Part shown: positions 25,603 through 34,281 of the stretch, one piece after another | How the letters are laid out: each line of letters starts with the position of its first letter | Numbering within the stretch: position 1 is the first letter of the stretch | Assembly: GCA_016839635.1 (NCBI GenBank) | Contig: JAEOTV010000115.1 | Location: 1-44,144 of the forward strand | DNA: 44,144 nt | Direction of reading: 5' to 3' | Source of the DNA: Promethearchaeota archaeon | Lineage (GTDB): Archaea; Asgardarchaeota; Lokiarchaeia; Sigynarchaeales; SOKP01 | Notes under the pieces: generated by a model | Told to the model about the DNA's origin: nothing | Seen by the model: the letters and a program-made list of their open reading frames with translations, nothing else | The model's database searches: none | Made by a program: the position numbers and the translations under genes

Positions 25603-26151
25603 TTAAATTCTCGTGAAATCTGGATTCTTTTCGAAAAATTCTCTAAAAGATTTGCCATTTTTCACATAATCACCAGCTGTTTTCTCACCTATAAATTCTT
25701 CTTCTTCTGGTAAATTTTTTAAGAATTTCGCTGGAACACCAGCCCATAATTCCCTAGTAGGTACTTCTTTATTGGTAATTACAGCTCCCGCAGCAATCAT
25801 TGACCCGTCATTCATTTTTGTATTATGAAGTACATTGCTGCCTATACCGACCAAGCATCCATCCCCTATTTCCACAGGACCGTGTATCATTGCGTGATGG
25901 CCAATTATACAGTTCGAACCAATAGTAACAGATGTTCCCTTTTCTATATGAATAGAAACATTTTCCTGAATACTAGTATTCTTTCCAATCTTAATTGGTC
26001 CTCTATCTGCACGGATTACTGCTCCGAACCATATGTTTGTATTCTGATCAATAGTGGTATCACCTATTATGACTGCTGTTGGAGCAATATAAACAGATTC
26101 GTGGATGTTAGGCTCTTTTCCAGTTATGGGGCTAGGAATAATAATTGGCAT
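25603..26151 (-). CDS. Gamma-carbonic-anhydrase-like hexapeptide-repeat protein
   Basis: A 182-residue left-handed beta-helix protein. The hexapeptide repeats run from about residue 22 to 125 (e.g. SVTIGSNCIIG, VEIGDGCLVG). His68, His85 and His90 have the spacing of the gamma-carbonic-anhydrase zinc ligands, and the conserved RADRGPIKIG and a C-terminal LWAGVPAKFLK helix are present. Could hydrate CO2 or be an acyltransferase-like relative (PaaY/YrdA); the His set favours metal binding. Convergent with the E1-like gene. Confidence 0.9.
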   Translation of the reverse strand: MPIIIPSPITGKEPNIHESVYIAPTAVIIGDTTIDQNTNIWFGAVIRADRGPIKIGKNTSIQENVSIHIEKGTSVTIGSNCIIGHHAMIHGPVEIGDGCLVGIGSNVLHNTKMNDGSMIAAGAVITNKEVPTRELWAGVPAKFLKNLPEEEEFIGEKTAGDYVKNGKSFREFFEKNPDFTRI

Positions 26152-26234
26152 AATTTCTCAAAAATAATTTTTTTTATATGAAGAATTAATGTAGAAATAA
26201 GAAATTTGCTTAAAAAAAAATAAAGAAATTGGAA

Positions 26235-27908
26235 TTAATCAATAATGTTAGCTTCTTTCAATATTTCTTTATGATCAAATGCTAATTCTATATCTTTCAA
26301 TCGTTCTTTTGAGATAAGCTCCACTTCCTTTGAATCATCCCCACTTCTAATATTATTGGTGTCTTCAACAGAGCATTTATATGCCGTGCTATGAATGTTT
26401 CCACGGGGATCCCGTCCCTCTTCATCAAAAATACCAATTTTTTCTATTATTTTTACAGATAAATTTGTTTCTTCTCGTATTTCTCTAAGTAATGCTTGCT
26501 TTGGTTTTTCTCCTTTTTCTACAAAACCTCCTGGAAGAGCATAGAATCCTTGAAATGGGGGATATTTACGTTTTATTAATACTATATTTCCTTTCTTATC
26601 TTCTATAACCGCATCTACAGCATTTCCGACTTTGACTTTTTTAACCTTTACTCTCGTATAAATATTAAATATAATGGTAACTAATAAGATCCCGGTTATT
26701 ATTGTGGCAATTAAAATGTTTAATGATATAGATAGAATATCTCCTTCTTGCAAACTAAAAGCAATCATAATAACGCCACCTAAATCTGCCAGTATCCCTG
26801 CTCCAAATAGTAAATTCAACAAATTTAGCCCTTTTACAGTAACTTTTTGGATTTCTTCATTTTTCTTTTGGTATAATTGTTGCATTGAGTCATAGATTAT
26901 ATTAAATTTCTCGTTAATTCTGTTTACAATATTTTCAATTTCAAATTCATTTAAAAGATGCTTTAACACCGTGGTATAATGTTGTCTCCTGTTATAATCC
27001 AACTCATTATAAATCAAACTCAAATTAGTTTGAATTAACCCTCTTAAAAATCTTAAATTTCTAATTTTGTTTTCAATAGTTTCTACATCCTTAAATGCCT
27101 CTGATTCCGTTTTTAAAAACAAAAAATCAAGTGATTCATTAATCAGTCTTAATGCAAATAAAACCGTTCTCATTTTGGGAGTCGGTGATAGAACATATTC
27201 TTTCATATAAGATTCAAAGAAATTTTTATAATTTTCTTCTGCCATATATATAAATCCAGAATTTCTCCTAATGAAATGCAACTCAGAGAGTCGATTAGAT
27301 AAATTATTTTCAATACGCTTATTATAAAGAGTCTCAGAATAATCCTCCCATTGCCCAGAATATATTTCTGTCCAATATCCAATATCTTTTTTATGTTTGT
27401 TAATAGTTTCTTTCGTCCATTCAATATTTTCAGGCTTTATCTTATCAGAAGTTACAAATATATAAATAGGACTTTCTAAATCGAAAATAATGCCTCTGTT
27501 TTCATCTTTTTTGGAGTAATTTCTTAGAAATGCTAATAAAATTTGAGGTATCTGTTGAATAAAGTTTGATTTAATATTCTCTTTTTTCGAGGGTTCACTC
27601 TTAAAATATTCTACGTCGAATTGAAAAAATCCAAGTGTATCATACTTTCTTTGGTTATTTTCATCCTCATAAGGAAAATTCTCTAAATAAGGCATCCATT
27701 TACATGATAAGGAGACATGTTTTGCCATGTCAATTATGGTATCTCCAAGTTCCTCCCGAATTTTATAATAGATATCGTCTTTTTTCAAGTAATTTAAACG
27801 TTCTTTTACCTGGTTCTCAATCTCTTGGCTTTTTTTATTCCCATCAACTAGAGATGTATTTAAAAATGTACTAATAAACCAGAATTCATTTTTGTATGTA
27901 AATTCCAT
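26235..27908 (-). CDS. Membrane-anchored protein with C-terminal Nudix hydrolase domain
   Basis: A 557-residue fusion. Residues 1-350 are an unrecognised mixed region ending in long helices (about 245-355). Two transmembrane segments follow (about 362-386 and 393-416) with a short loop. Residues 424-557 are a Nudix domain with an intact box: G461, E467, R475-E476 and E479-E480. The plan of a large cytosolic helical domain followed by a C-terminal hairpin is reminiscent of CorA-type metal transporters, but the GMN motif is absent. The Nudix domain would hydrolyse a nucleoside-diphosphate derivative at the membrane face. Shares a 71-base divergent promoter region with nadA. Confidence 0.72.
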   Translation of the reverse strand: MEFTYKNEFWFISTFLNTSLVDGNKKSQEIENQVKERLNYLKKDDIYYKIREELGDTIIDMAKHVSLSCKWMPYLENFPYEDENNQRKYDTLGFFQFDVEYFKSEPSKKENIKSNFIQQIPQILLAFLRNYSKKDENRGIIFDLESPIYIFVTSDKIKPENIEWTKETINKHKKDIGYWTEIYSGQWEDYSETLYNKRIENNLSNRLSELHFIRRNSGFIYMAEENYKNFFESYMKEYVLSPTPKMRTVLFALRLINESLDFLFLKTESEAFKDVETIENKIRNLRFLRGLIQTNLSLIYNELDYNRRQHYTTVLKHLLNEFEIENIVNRINEKFNIIYDSMQQLYQKKNEEIQKVTVKGLNLLNLLFGAGILADLGGVIMIAFSLQEGDILSISLNILIATIITGILLVTIIFNIYTRVKVKKVKVGNAVDAVIEDKKGNIVLIKRKYPPFQGFYALPGGFVEKGEKPKQALLREIREETNLSVKIIEKIGIFDEEGRDPRGNIHSTAYKCSVEDTNNIRSGDDSKEVELISKERLKDIELAFDHKEILKEANIID

Positions 27909-27979
27909 AATATTATTATAAATTTATTTATATTAAAATCTTTTAATTATATAGTCTGTTTATAATTTCATAATCTAAA

Positions 27980-28921
27980 ATGACAGAAAAAGAATTACAA
28001 CAAGAAATTCTTAAATTAAAGGAAGAAAAAGATATTCTTATCCTCGCACACTATTATCAAACTATAGAAATTCAAGATATTGCTGATTTTGTAGGCGACT
28101 CACTTGGATTATCTCGTGAGGCTAAAAAAGTTAATGCTAAATATATAATTTTTGCGGGTGTAGATTTTATGGCTGAAACAGCTTCAATCATTAATCAGGA
28201 TAAGCATATTCTGATACCAAATTATGAGTCTTGTTGCCCAATGGCAGCTTTTCTTACACCAGAGATGGTAATAGAATATAAAAAAGAACATCCTGGACTT
28301 CCTGTTGTGGTATACGTTAATTCAACAGCGTCGGTTAAAGCTGAATCTAATATATGTTGTACATCTTCAAATGCAGTTAAAATAGTGGAAAAAATTAGTA
28401 AAGAATTCAATGTGGATTCTGTATTATTTGGTCCAGATGCAAACTTAGCGGATTATGCTGAACAATTATCTGGTATAAAATGTCTTAAAATGCCGGATAT
28501 AGGTCATTGTTATGTGCATTCGCAAATCAACCCAGAACATATTATTAAATCTCAACAAGAACATCCTAATGCAACAATCCTCGTCCATCCTGAATGCATC
28601 AGGGAAGTTAGAGATCGCTCTGATTTTGTTGGATCAACAGCACAAATGTATAACAGGGTTAAGAATAGTACAGGTAACGAAAAAGAATTTATCATTGGAA
28701 CGGAAATTGGACTTATACAACGAATGGTGCAGGATTTTCCAGATAAAAACTTTTACCCCATAAAAGATAAATTAATTTGTTATAATATGAAAAAACACAA
28801 TCTTGAGTTGATTAAATACTTACTAGAAAACTCAAACGACACAACTTTTGAGATCAAAGTTCCTCGAGAAATTGCCCAGCGTGCCATAAAACCTATTGAA
28901 AAAATGCTAGATTATTCATGA
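27980..28921 (+). CDS. nadA: Quinolinate synthase
   Basis: A 313-residue [4Fe-4S] enzyme that condenses iminoaspartate with dihydroxyacetone phosphate to quinolinate in NAD synthesis. Signature segments: LAHYYQTIEIQDIADFVGDSL near the N-terminus, NYESCCPMAAF, VYVNSTASVKAESNICCTSSNA, and VHPECIREVRDRSDFVGST, which includes one of the three cluster cysteines. Length matches the archaeal short type. No nadB or nadC in the window. Confidence 0.96.
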   Translation: MTEKELQQEILKLKEEKDILILAHYYQTIEIQDIADFVGDSLGLSREAKKVNAKYIIFAGVDFMAETASIINQDKHILIPNYESCCPMAAFLTPEMVIEYKKEHPGLPVVVYVNSTASVKAESNICCTSSNAVKIVEKISKEFNVDSVLFGPDANLADYAEQLSGIKCLKMPDIGHCYVHSQINPEHIIKSQQEHPNATILVHPECIREVRDRSDFVGSTAQMYNRVKNSTGNEKEFIIGTEIGLIQRMVQDFPDKNFYPIKDKLICYNMKKHNLELIKYLLENSNDTTFEIKVPREIAQRAIKPIEKMLDYS

Positions 28922-28957
28922 ATTCATAGAACTTTTTAATAAAGGTAAATTGTTAAA

Positions 28958-29737
28958 ATGACAAATTTGATTTTTATAACTTGCTATATTTCCATTATCG
29001 TTATATTTGGAAGTGCTATGATTATACTATATTTGAAAAAATATAAAGGATTATCTACTGATATTTGGAAACCAGGAGCTGCTTGGATCCGAGCATTAAT
29101 CTATTTTTCAATCTGTAATATAATTATAGCTGTCTCTGGTACGTTAGAACAAGTTTTTATTCAACCAATATTCACATTGGACCAAATCACTAATCCAATT
29201 TGGATAACATATTGTTCTATATGTTTTACCTATATTTTTCTTGCATATTGGATTCTGTGGTCTCGTATGACTCTCACCTTCGACCGTAAATATTACATAG
29301 GTCCAGAAATAATATTTGGTGTGTTATGGGGATTTAGTACTGGAGGCTTGCTTCTCTCCTTTTATCATCTTTGGAGTCTTACAGGGGCATCAGGGTGGGT
29401 TAAATATTTGCTTAGTTTCATCTCAATGGGTTTATGGCAATATTTTATTCAAGACTATTTTTGGGATATTTATGTTAGTCCAGAACATGACACTCCAAAA
29501 TCAATACAAATTAAAACTATCGTATGTCACATCCCTAATATAGCAATCTGCTTAGCATTTCTTATAATTTGGAACAATTATGCTATTTACATAGCACTCC
29601 AAACTTTTGCTTTAATAGCGTCAACAATTTATCAAAAGTTCCCCGCTCCTTGGGCTAAAGGACAATTTCATGCCCCAATGGTTAAATCAGGAATATTTGG
29701 ACGGCCTCATGGCAATGGTTATTTAGATGATAAATAA
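28958..29737 (+). CDS. Hypothetical integral membrane protein
   Basis: A 259-residue protein with about seven hydrophobic segments, rich in Trp and Tyr (e.g. YWILWSRMTL, LLSFYHLWSL, GLWQYFIQDYFWDIY). The C-terminal tail after about residue 228 is soluble and Gly/His-rich (FHAPMVKSGIFGRPHGNG). It lies 36 bases downstream of nadA on the same strand and could be cotranscribed. Family not recognised; no catalytic motif seen. Confidence 0.6.
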   Translation: MTNLIFITCYISIIVIFGSAMIILYLKKYKGLSTDIWKPGAAWIRALIYFSICNIIIAVSGTLEQVFIQPIFTLDQITNPIWITYCSICFTYIFLAYWILWSRMTLTFDRKYYIGPEIIFGVLWGFSTGGLLLSFYHLWSLTGASGWVKYLLSFISMGLWQYFIQDYFWDIYVSPEHDTPKSIQIKTIVCHIPNIAICLAFLIIWNNYAIYIALQTFALIASTIYQKFPAPWAKGQFHAPMVKSGIFGRPHGNGYLDDK

Positions 29738-29756
29738 AACTTTAAGATAGGCATCT

Positions 29757-31295
29757 TTAGAGAAAATCTGAAATTCTTTTCTGAAACCTATCATTAAGAT
29801 ACTTCAGAAAAGCGACTGTAGGTTTTCCTGACCAAATTGCATTTATGTTTGTTTTCTTTTCAAATCTTTCGATAATATTATAATCAAATTTGAATTGTTT
29901 CATAATTTCACGGAGTTTAAACAGCCATTTTACAAAATTTTTGTACAATCTGCCATTATTACTTGCTTTTGAAGTATGAGTTTTTTCATAATATTTAATA
30001 TCTTTATCTGTATATTCTGTGTAATATCTGAAATTTTGTCCCATCCAAAAAAATCGCGATACTGAATCTGAAAACTTTTTAATCCTGCATCCTGTAAGTT
30101 TAACCGTTTTAAGATTGGGTAAATCATTTAAACTATCTGGAATTTCTTCGATATTGATATTTCCTGAAAGATCTATAAATTCAAGACTATTTAGTTCATC
30201 TAAACCTTCAATACTTTCAATGTAATTATTTTTTAAATAGATTTTTTTTAAGTTATTAAGATTTTCCAATCCCTTAATCTCACTGATTCTGTTATTACTC
30301 AAATCTAATTCCATAATATAATCAGAATTTTCATTTAAACCTTTAATATCTTCTATTATTTCGATCATTTTATTTTTTAAATTTACTTTTGAACTTAAAA
30401 TTAGTCCAATTAGTTTCTCATTATAAGAAATGATTCTAAGTTCTAAATTGGCAAAATTTATTTGAGCCTTGTTGAGGAATTTTAGTATAGGAAAACTCCT
30501 TACGCTTCTATATTTTCTATATACAATTTCTACAAAGCTTTGCTTTATTGAATTTGGTATTTTATCTAGTGCTTTTAATAAGATTAGATACTTGTAGGTA
30601 AAACGAAACTGATTTATGAATTTCGAGGTAAGTTGTTTTATTTGATTAATAGATTCTAGATCTTCAGAATTTTCTAGTAAGGGTATAATTTTTCGAGAGT
30701 ATTCATCAATGCTTGGGAAATCAATATCAATCAACATACTTTCAAATTCATCTTCTGTTAAATAATGCAAATATCCATTCTGTGTCAAGAATCGAATAAC
30801 TGTAGGGTGTCCAGTGGCATATCTAATAGCAATTTCTTCTTTAAATTTACGTCTGGCAATAGGATCACCTACATCAACAAGTGCTTTTAATAATGGAAAA
30901 GCTAAATTACGATGAAGAATTCTTGTATCATACTCGTTATCCGCCCAAGCTTGTATGTTTGAACAGTGACCCCAAAATTCTGCTTCGGGAGGAATTTTAC
31001 GATGATCTCTTTCCATAGAGCGATCTAGTTTTACTGCGGCCTCATCAATTGATTGAATCTCATCATATTCTTCAATTCTATTAATTGGAATATTGAGTAA
31101 AAGATACATACATTGTCTGAATAATCTATTATTGACGTAGATATTAGTTCTTCCGCTCTCCAGTTTTAGTTTAAGATAAGAATTAATTTTAAATTCTTTT
31201 ATTTTGAAGGGTGCCTTGATTGAAATAAAGAGGACAATTATTGAAATAATTAACAATATAAATATCTGATAATGAAACATATTACAGATAGACAA
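29757..31295 (-). CDS. Membrane-anchored leucine-rich-repeat protein
   Basis: A 512-residue protein. The N-terminal 30 residues form one hydrophobic anchor (IFILLIISIIVLFISI). Residues about 100-165 hold a block (EFWGHCSNIQAW, HRNLAFPLLKALVDVGDPIARRKF) that I recall from other Asgard LRR proteins. Residues about 325-410 are four LRRs of the LxLxxNxIxxIxGL type (LDLSNNRISEIKGL; IYLKNNYIESIEGL; IDLSGNINIEEIPDSL; VKLTGCRIKKF). The C-terminal 100 residues are basic and aromatic. Protein-protein interaction role likely; partner unknown. Confidence 0.78.
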   Translation of the reverse strand: MSICNMFHYQIFILLIISIIVLFISIKAPFKIKEFKINSYLKLKLESGRTNIYVNNRLFRQCMYLLLNIPINRIEEYDEIQSIDEAAVKLDRSMERDHRKIPPEAEFWGHCSNIQAWADNEYDTRILHRNLAFPLLKALVDVGDPIARRKFKEEIAIRYATGHPTVIRFLTQNGYLHYLTEDEFESMLIDIDFPSIDEYSRKIIPLLENSEDLESINQIKQLTSKFINQFRFTYKYLILLKALDKIPNSIKQSFVEIVYRKYRSVRSFPILKFLNKAQINFANLELRIISYNEKLIGLILSSKVNLKNKMIEIIEDIKGLNENSDYIMELDLSNNRISEIKGLENLNNLKKIYLKNNYIESIEGLDELNSLEFIDLSGNINIEEIPDSLNDLPNLKTVKLTGCRIKKFSDSVSRFFWMGQNFRYYTEYTDKDIKYYEKTHTSKASNNGRLYKNFVKWLFKLREIMKQFKFDYNIIERFEKKTNINAIWSGKPTVAFLKYLNDRFQKRISDFL

Positions 31296-31408
31296 GGATT
31301 TTTGGTAACAGAGTTAAAGATAGTTTTCTTTTTCAATATTAAAACCCCAACGATTTTAAAATTTATAAAAAAGTATCTTCTTTTCAAAAGGATTACTTCA
31401 GAGTAGAA

Positions 31409-32509
31409 CTAATCTGGTATTAAAGTAAGCATATTAAAATTCAGATCAATATTAGATCCATCTAAAATAGCCTGTTGTATTAATTTACCTTCTTCTGTTA
31501 ACGATAATTTTTTTGATTGGGCAACTCCTTCCATAAATTTTTCTCTTTCTATATCTAAAAAGCCCATTTCTATTGCATTTTTAATGATTAAATTCAATAC
31601 TAATAATTGGAATTGCTCTTGAATAGCACCCCATATTAGCCCCATCTCTTTTAATTGTTCTGTTAATTCTTTGGCTAAAATGTCCAGATCATATATCATA
31701 TCATAGATACCTTCTTGAAGATTGATAATTTCATCCATTAATTTATCTTTAATAAGTCTTAGTGTTGTGGTTCCAACTAAATCCTCTTCATGAAAAAAAA
31801 AATCATTATTTTCACGTTTTATCAAGTAAAAACCAAAATCATTTTTTATTAGTTTAAACCTAGCTAAATAATTAACAGCTTCTCTGGAAACATTATAAAC
31901 TTCACAGAATTGATCTAAATTTAATTTATAACCCGTAAATTCTTGAGGACTATCTTCATCAAAATGCCAATAATTTTTTGCAAATGCACCTTGGCCTAAA
32001 ATTGAGTTATAAAAAATATAAAACAAGGACAAATACAAATCTCTATCTTGTTGTAATTCGAAAAAATTGTCTCCAATTTTAGAGATAATTCTTACAATAT
32101 GGATTATAAAATGCGCTTCGACATTAATTTCTTTATAAAAATCTATTAAAGCCTCAAGTTTTCTGACATTTTCTTTTAATTCATTGACTATGAATAATTC
32201 ATCTTTTAGTTTTAACGGCGCTTCTCCTAATTTTTCTATTCCTTTTTCAGTAATTATGTAAGCACGATATTGTTTATTCGTTTGTTTATTTGTAACTATC
32301 CTTTGATCCACGTTTTTATTTCTTCTATGGTTATTAAGATACTTAGAAACGGTAGACCTACTCAAATTTGAATATTTTACTAAATTAGTAAATCTTTGTG
32401 GCCCTAGATTTCTAAGAATGAACAGTATCCTTCTACTATTATCTTCAATACTACTAGATTTTTTCAATAATTCAATCTTTAATTTTTTTGAGATATTCCA
32501 ACTTTCCAT
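31409..32509 (-). CDS. Winged-helix transcriptional regulator
   Basis: A 366-residue protein. Residues about 25-95 form a winged helix (RRILFILRNLGPQRFTNL, recognition helix LSRSTVSKYLNNHRR, wing and end YIITEKGIEKLGE). The remaining 270 residues are mainly helical, may contain a second helix-turn-helix (EVYNVSREAVNYLARF), and are probably a sensor or dimer domain. I prefer ATG 32509 to the upstream in-frame TTG 32530, because a TATA-like AATATTTAAA lies about 25 bases before the ATG and a leaderless message would start there. An inverted repeat flanks that element, suggesting autoregulation. Confidence 0.78.
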   Translation of the reverse strand: MESWNISKKLKIELLKKSSSIEDNSRRILFILRNLGPQRFTNLVKYSNLSRSTVSKYLNNHRRNKNVDQRIVTNKQTNKQYRAYIITEKGIEKLGEAPLKLKDELFIVNELKENVRKLEALIDFYKEINVEAHFIIHIVRIISKIGDNFFELQQDRDLYLSLFYIFYNSILGQGAFAKNYWHFDEDSPQEFTGYKLNLDQFCEVYNVSREAVNYLARFKLIKNDFGFYLIKRENNDFFFHEEDLVGTTTLRLIKDKLMDEIINLQEGIYDMIYDLDILAKELTEQLKEMGLIWGAIQEQFQLLVLNLIIKNAIEMGFLDIEREKFMEGVAQSKKLSLTEEGKLIQQAILDGSNIDLNFNMLTLIPD

Positions 32510-32522
32510 AATAAAAAGATAT

Positions 32523-32561
32523 AAGTCCAAATATTTAAAACTATACTTTTTTTCTGGACTT
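32523..32561. promoter_or_regulatory. Inverted repeat flanking the regulator's TATA box
   Basis: AAGTCCA (32523-32529) and TGGACTT (32555-32561) are perfect inverse copies, one on each side of the TATA-like element (32530-32539) of the winged-helix gene. The position suits an autoregulatory operator. Confidence 0.45.
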
Positions 32562-32697
32562 AGTTTGGATGTATATTAAAATATAAATATATATGAATTT
32601 AGTATATTTCAGTAAAATTAAAGATAAAGCTTTAAAAACTATGATTTTAATATGAGAATTTGGAAGTCTAAAATTAATAATCTTGGAAAAAAAAACT

Positions 32698-32889
32698 ATG
32701 GAAGATCCAAATATTTTAAATAGAATAAAAAAGATTGAAGATCGGCTAGATAAGATTGAAAATCGAATCTCAAGTATAGAACATAGAATAGGACGCTTTC
32801 CATCTCCTCCATTTCCAAAACCAGACCCTATACATCCTCCAGGACCACCTAGCCCCCCAGGAACACCTCCAGAGCCTTTTAGAATTTAA
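32698..32889 (+). CDS. Small coiled-coil protein with proline-rich tail
   Basis: A 63-residue protein from ATG 32698 (a TTG at 32683 is in frame but poorer). Residues about 5-33 are a strong coiled coil with repeats of KIEDRLDKIENRI type. Residues about 36-63 are a Pro-rich tail (PSPPFPKPDPIHPPGPP) that could bind SH3-, WW- or profilin-like proteins. It lies 146 bases upstream of the ubiquitin-like gene on the same strand. Family not recognised; the composition is distinctly non-random. Confidence 0.6.
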   Translation: MEDPNILNRIKKIEDRLDKIENRISSIEHRIGRFPSPPFPKPDPIHPPGPPSPPGTPPEPFRI

Positions 32890-33025
32890 TTTATATTCAC
32901 AACATGATTAAAAAGCAACAATATCCATTCTAAACTAAAGTTCGAGATCTTGAACGAAAATCCTTATCTTATCAATCTGATAACTAGTATGTAATATAAA
33001 TCAGTTTATGAAAATTTAAAGGGGT

Positions 33026-33030
33026 GTGAT
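33026..33030 (+). promoter_or_regulatory. GTGAT ribosome-binding site before an ATT start
   Basis: GGGGTGTGAT, whose last five bases are exactly five bases before ATT 33036. The same spacing precedes the ATG of serA. Confidence 0.65.
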
Positions 33031-33035
33031 AAAAA

Positions 33036-33290
33036 ATTACCCAATATAGGTTTAGATTAACCGGAGTACCTCCAGATCAAGCTATAAAACTAATTGAACT
33101 AGATCCAAATAATTCAATTGCAGAAATTAAAAAAACAGTACAGCGTGAGTATAAATTAAATCCGATTTTAGCTATACAGTTCATTTTTAAAGGTAAAGTT
33201 TTACCTGACCAATTAAAGTTTGCAAAGATTGGTATTCATCCAAAGAAAGATGTAATTACTGTGATGGCTACTCAAGCTGGTGGAATTTAA
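33036..33290 (+). CDS. Ubiquitin-like modifier ending in Gly-Gly-Ile, probable ATT start
   Basis: An 84-residue beta-grasp protein. It opens TQYRFRLTGVPPDQAIKLIE, continues with a helix SIAEIKKTVQREY, then IQFIFKGKVLPDQLKFAKIG, the counterpart of ubiquitin's LIFAGKQLEDGRTLSDY, then KKDVITVMATQAGGI. Gly82-Gly83 followed by one residue suggests a precursor trimmed to expose the diglycine before E1 activation. The frame closes at TAA 33030 and contains no ATG, GTG or TTG until residues 76-77, so initiation must be at ATT (or the adjacent codon). A 14-bp hairpin terminator follows. It was missing from a conventional start-codon search. Alternative: a sulfur carrier, less likely given the length and hydrophobic-patch pattern. 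Confidence 0.85.
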   Translation: MTQYRFRLTGVPPDQAIKLIELDPNNSIAEIKKTVQREYKLNPILAIQFIFKGKVLPDQLKFAKIGIHPKKDVITVMATQAGGI

Positions 33291-33329
33291 ACAATTCCTA
33301 ATAGGAAGACGTATTTATCACGGGGTTGT

Positions 33330-33375
33330 AAAGAGAAAAAATACCGGTTTATTTTTTCTCTTTTTATATTTTATT
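33330..33375 (+). terminator. Strong hairpin and T-run after the ubiquitin-like gene
   Basis: AAAGAGAAAAAATA (33330-33343) pairs perfectly with TATTTTTTCTCTTT (33350-33363) around a 6-base loop, followed by a T-rich run. It is the most stable hairpin I saw in the window and could also end the convergent gene at 33396. Confidence 0.7.
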
Positions 33376-33395
33376 TTTTTTATTATACACGTTTT

Positions 33396-33821
33396 TCAGT
33401 GTTCTAAATAAGAAATTTCTGTAAAATTCTTAAATTTTGAATTAAGAATTTTGACGATCTGTTTTGAAAAAGATCTAAAGTGAGAAATCTCTCCATTAAA
33501 ATTATCAAGAATATCTTTGTATTGAGTTAGAAAACTAGTAATCATTGTCTCAGAAATATTTTCTAACATTTTTTTATCAAAATCTCTATTTTCGCATTTA
33601 AGAACTAAATGATAATTAGATTTATGGGTATAAAAAAAGAAGAGAAAACTGTCTAGGACTAACGTTCTTAAACTTTCTTTAAAATTATTTTTTGTAAATC
33701 GACAAATTATATCAAAATAGCTTGCTAAGGATTGTTCATCATCTAATTTTTCATTATTTATGAAACTATGATAAAATAAAGCGATTCCTGCCTGATCTAT
33801 AATCATTAATTCTTTGATCAT
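33396..33821 (-). CDS. Longin-like domain protein
   Basis: A 141-residue protein with the order strand (ELMIIDQAGIALFYHSF), helix (QSLASYFDIICRF), strand pair (RTLVLDSFLFFFYTHK; NYHLVLKCENRD) and two C-terminal helices. This beta-alpha-beta-beta-alpha-alpha pattern, with a charged first hairpin, is typical of Asgard longin-type domains. No GTPase lies nearby. It converges on the ubiquitin-like gene across the shared hairpin; the pairing could be chance. Confidence 0.6.
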   Translation of the reverse strand: MIKELMIIDQAGIALFYHSFINNEKLDDEQSLASYFDIICRFTKNNFKESLRTLVLDSFLFFFYTHKSNYHLVLKCENRDFDKKMLENISETMITSFLTQYKDILDNFNGEISHFRSFSKQIVKILNSKFKNFTEISYLEH

Positions 33822-34088
33822 TTTAAATACATATTCTTATCTGGAATTTCCAATTAAAATTATAGAACAACTTATTTTTAAACTTTTATTCTAGATTTTA
33901 TAGAATTCATAATAATATATTCCCTTGAATTTAATACGCAAATCTTGTATATAAATGCATTTTATTTGTTTAATAATAAATTGGGAAATATTCTTGTCAA
34001 TAAATGAATAAATAAATCAGTTATAATTAGTTTTAAACAGAATTATTCTTTAATATAATTAAGGTAATGATAGAAAAAATTGATTGAC

Positions 34089-34277
34089 ATGGCATGGGGC
34101 GGTTCATTAAATAAAGAAGGTTCTAATCATATTAGAAAACTTAGAGAAGCAGATAAAGTAATTGGATTCTTAGAAAATTTCAAGAAGGATTTAAACCCTG
34201 AAGAAAAAGAAAATTTCACGAAAACTATTGAAATTATTACGGAATATATAACGAAAATTTCAGAAGAGCGCGAATAA
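34089..34277 (+). CDS. Small hypothetical helical protein
   Basis: A 62-residue charged protein (MAWGGSLNKEG start, then helices DKVIGFLENFKKDLNPEEKENF and TIEIITEYITKISEE). I choose ATG 34089; an in-frame TTG at 34080 is also possible, with AAGGTAATGAT upstream. Function unknown. It converges with the hydrogenase-maturation-type protease, with only four bases between stop codons. Confidence 0.55.
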   Translation: MAWGGSLNKEGSNHIRKLREADKVIGFLENFKKDLNPEEKENFTKTIEIITEYITKISEERE

Positions 34278-34281
34278 GATT

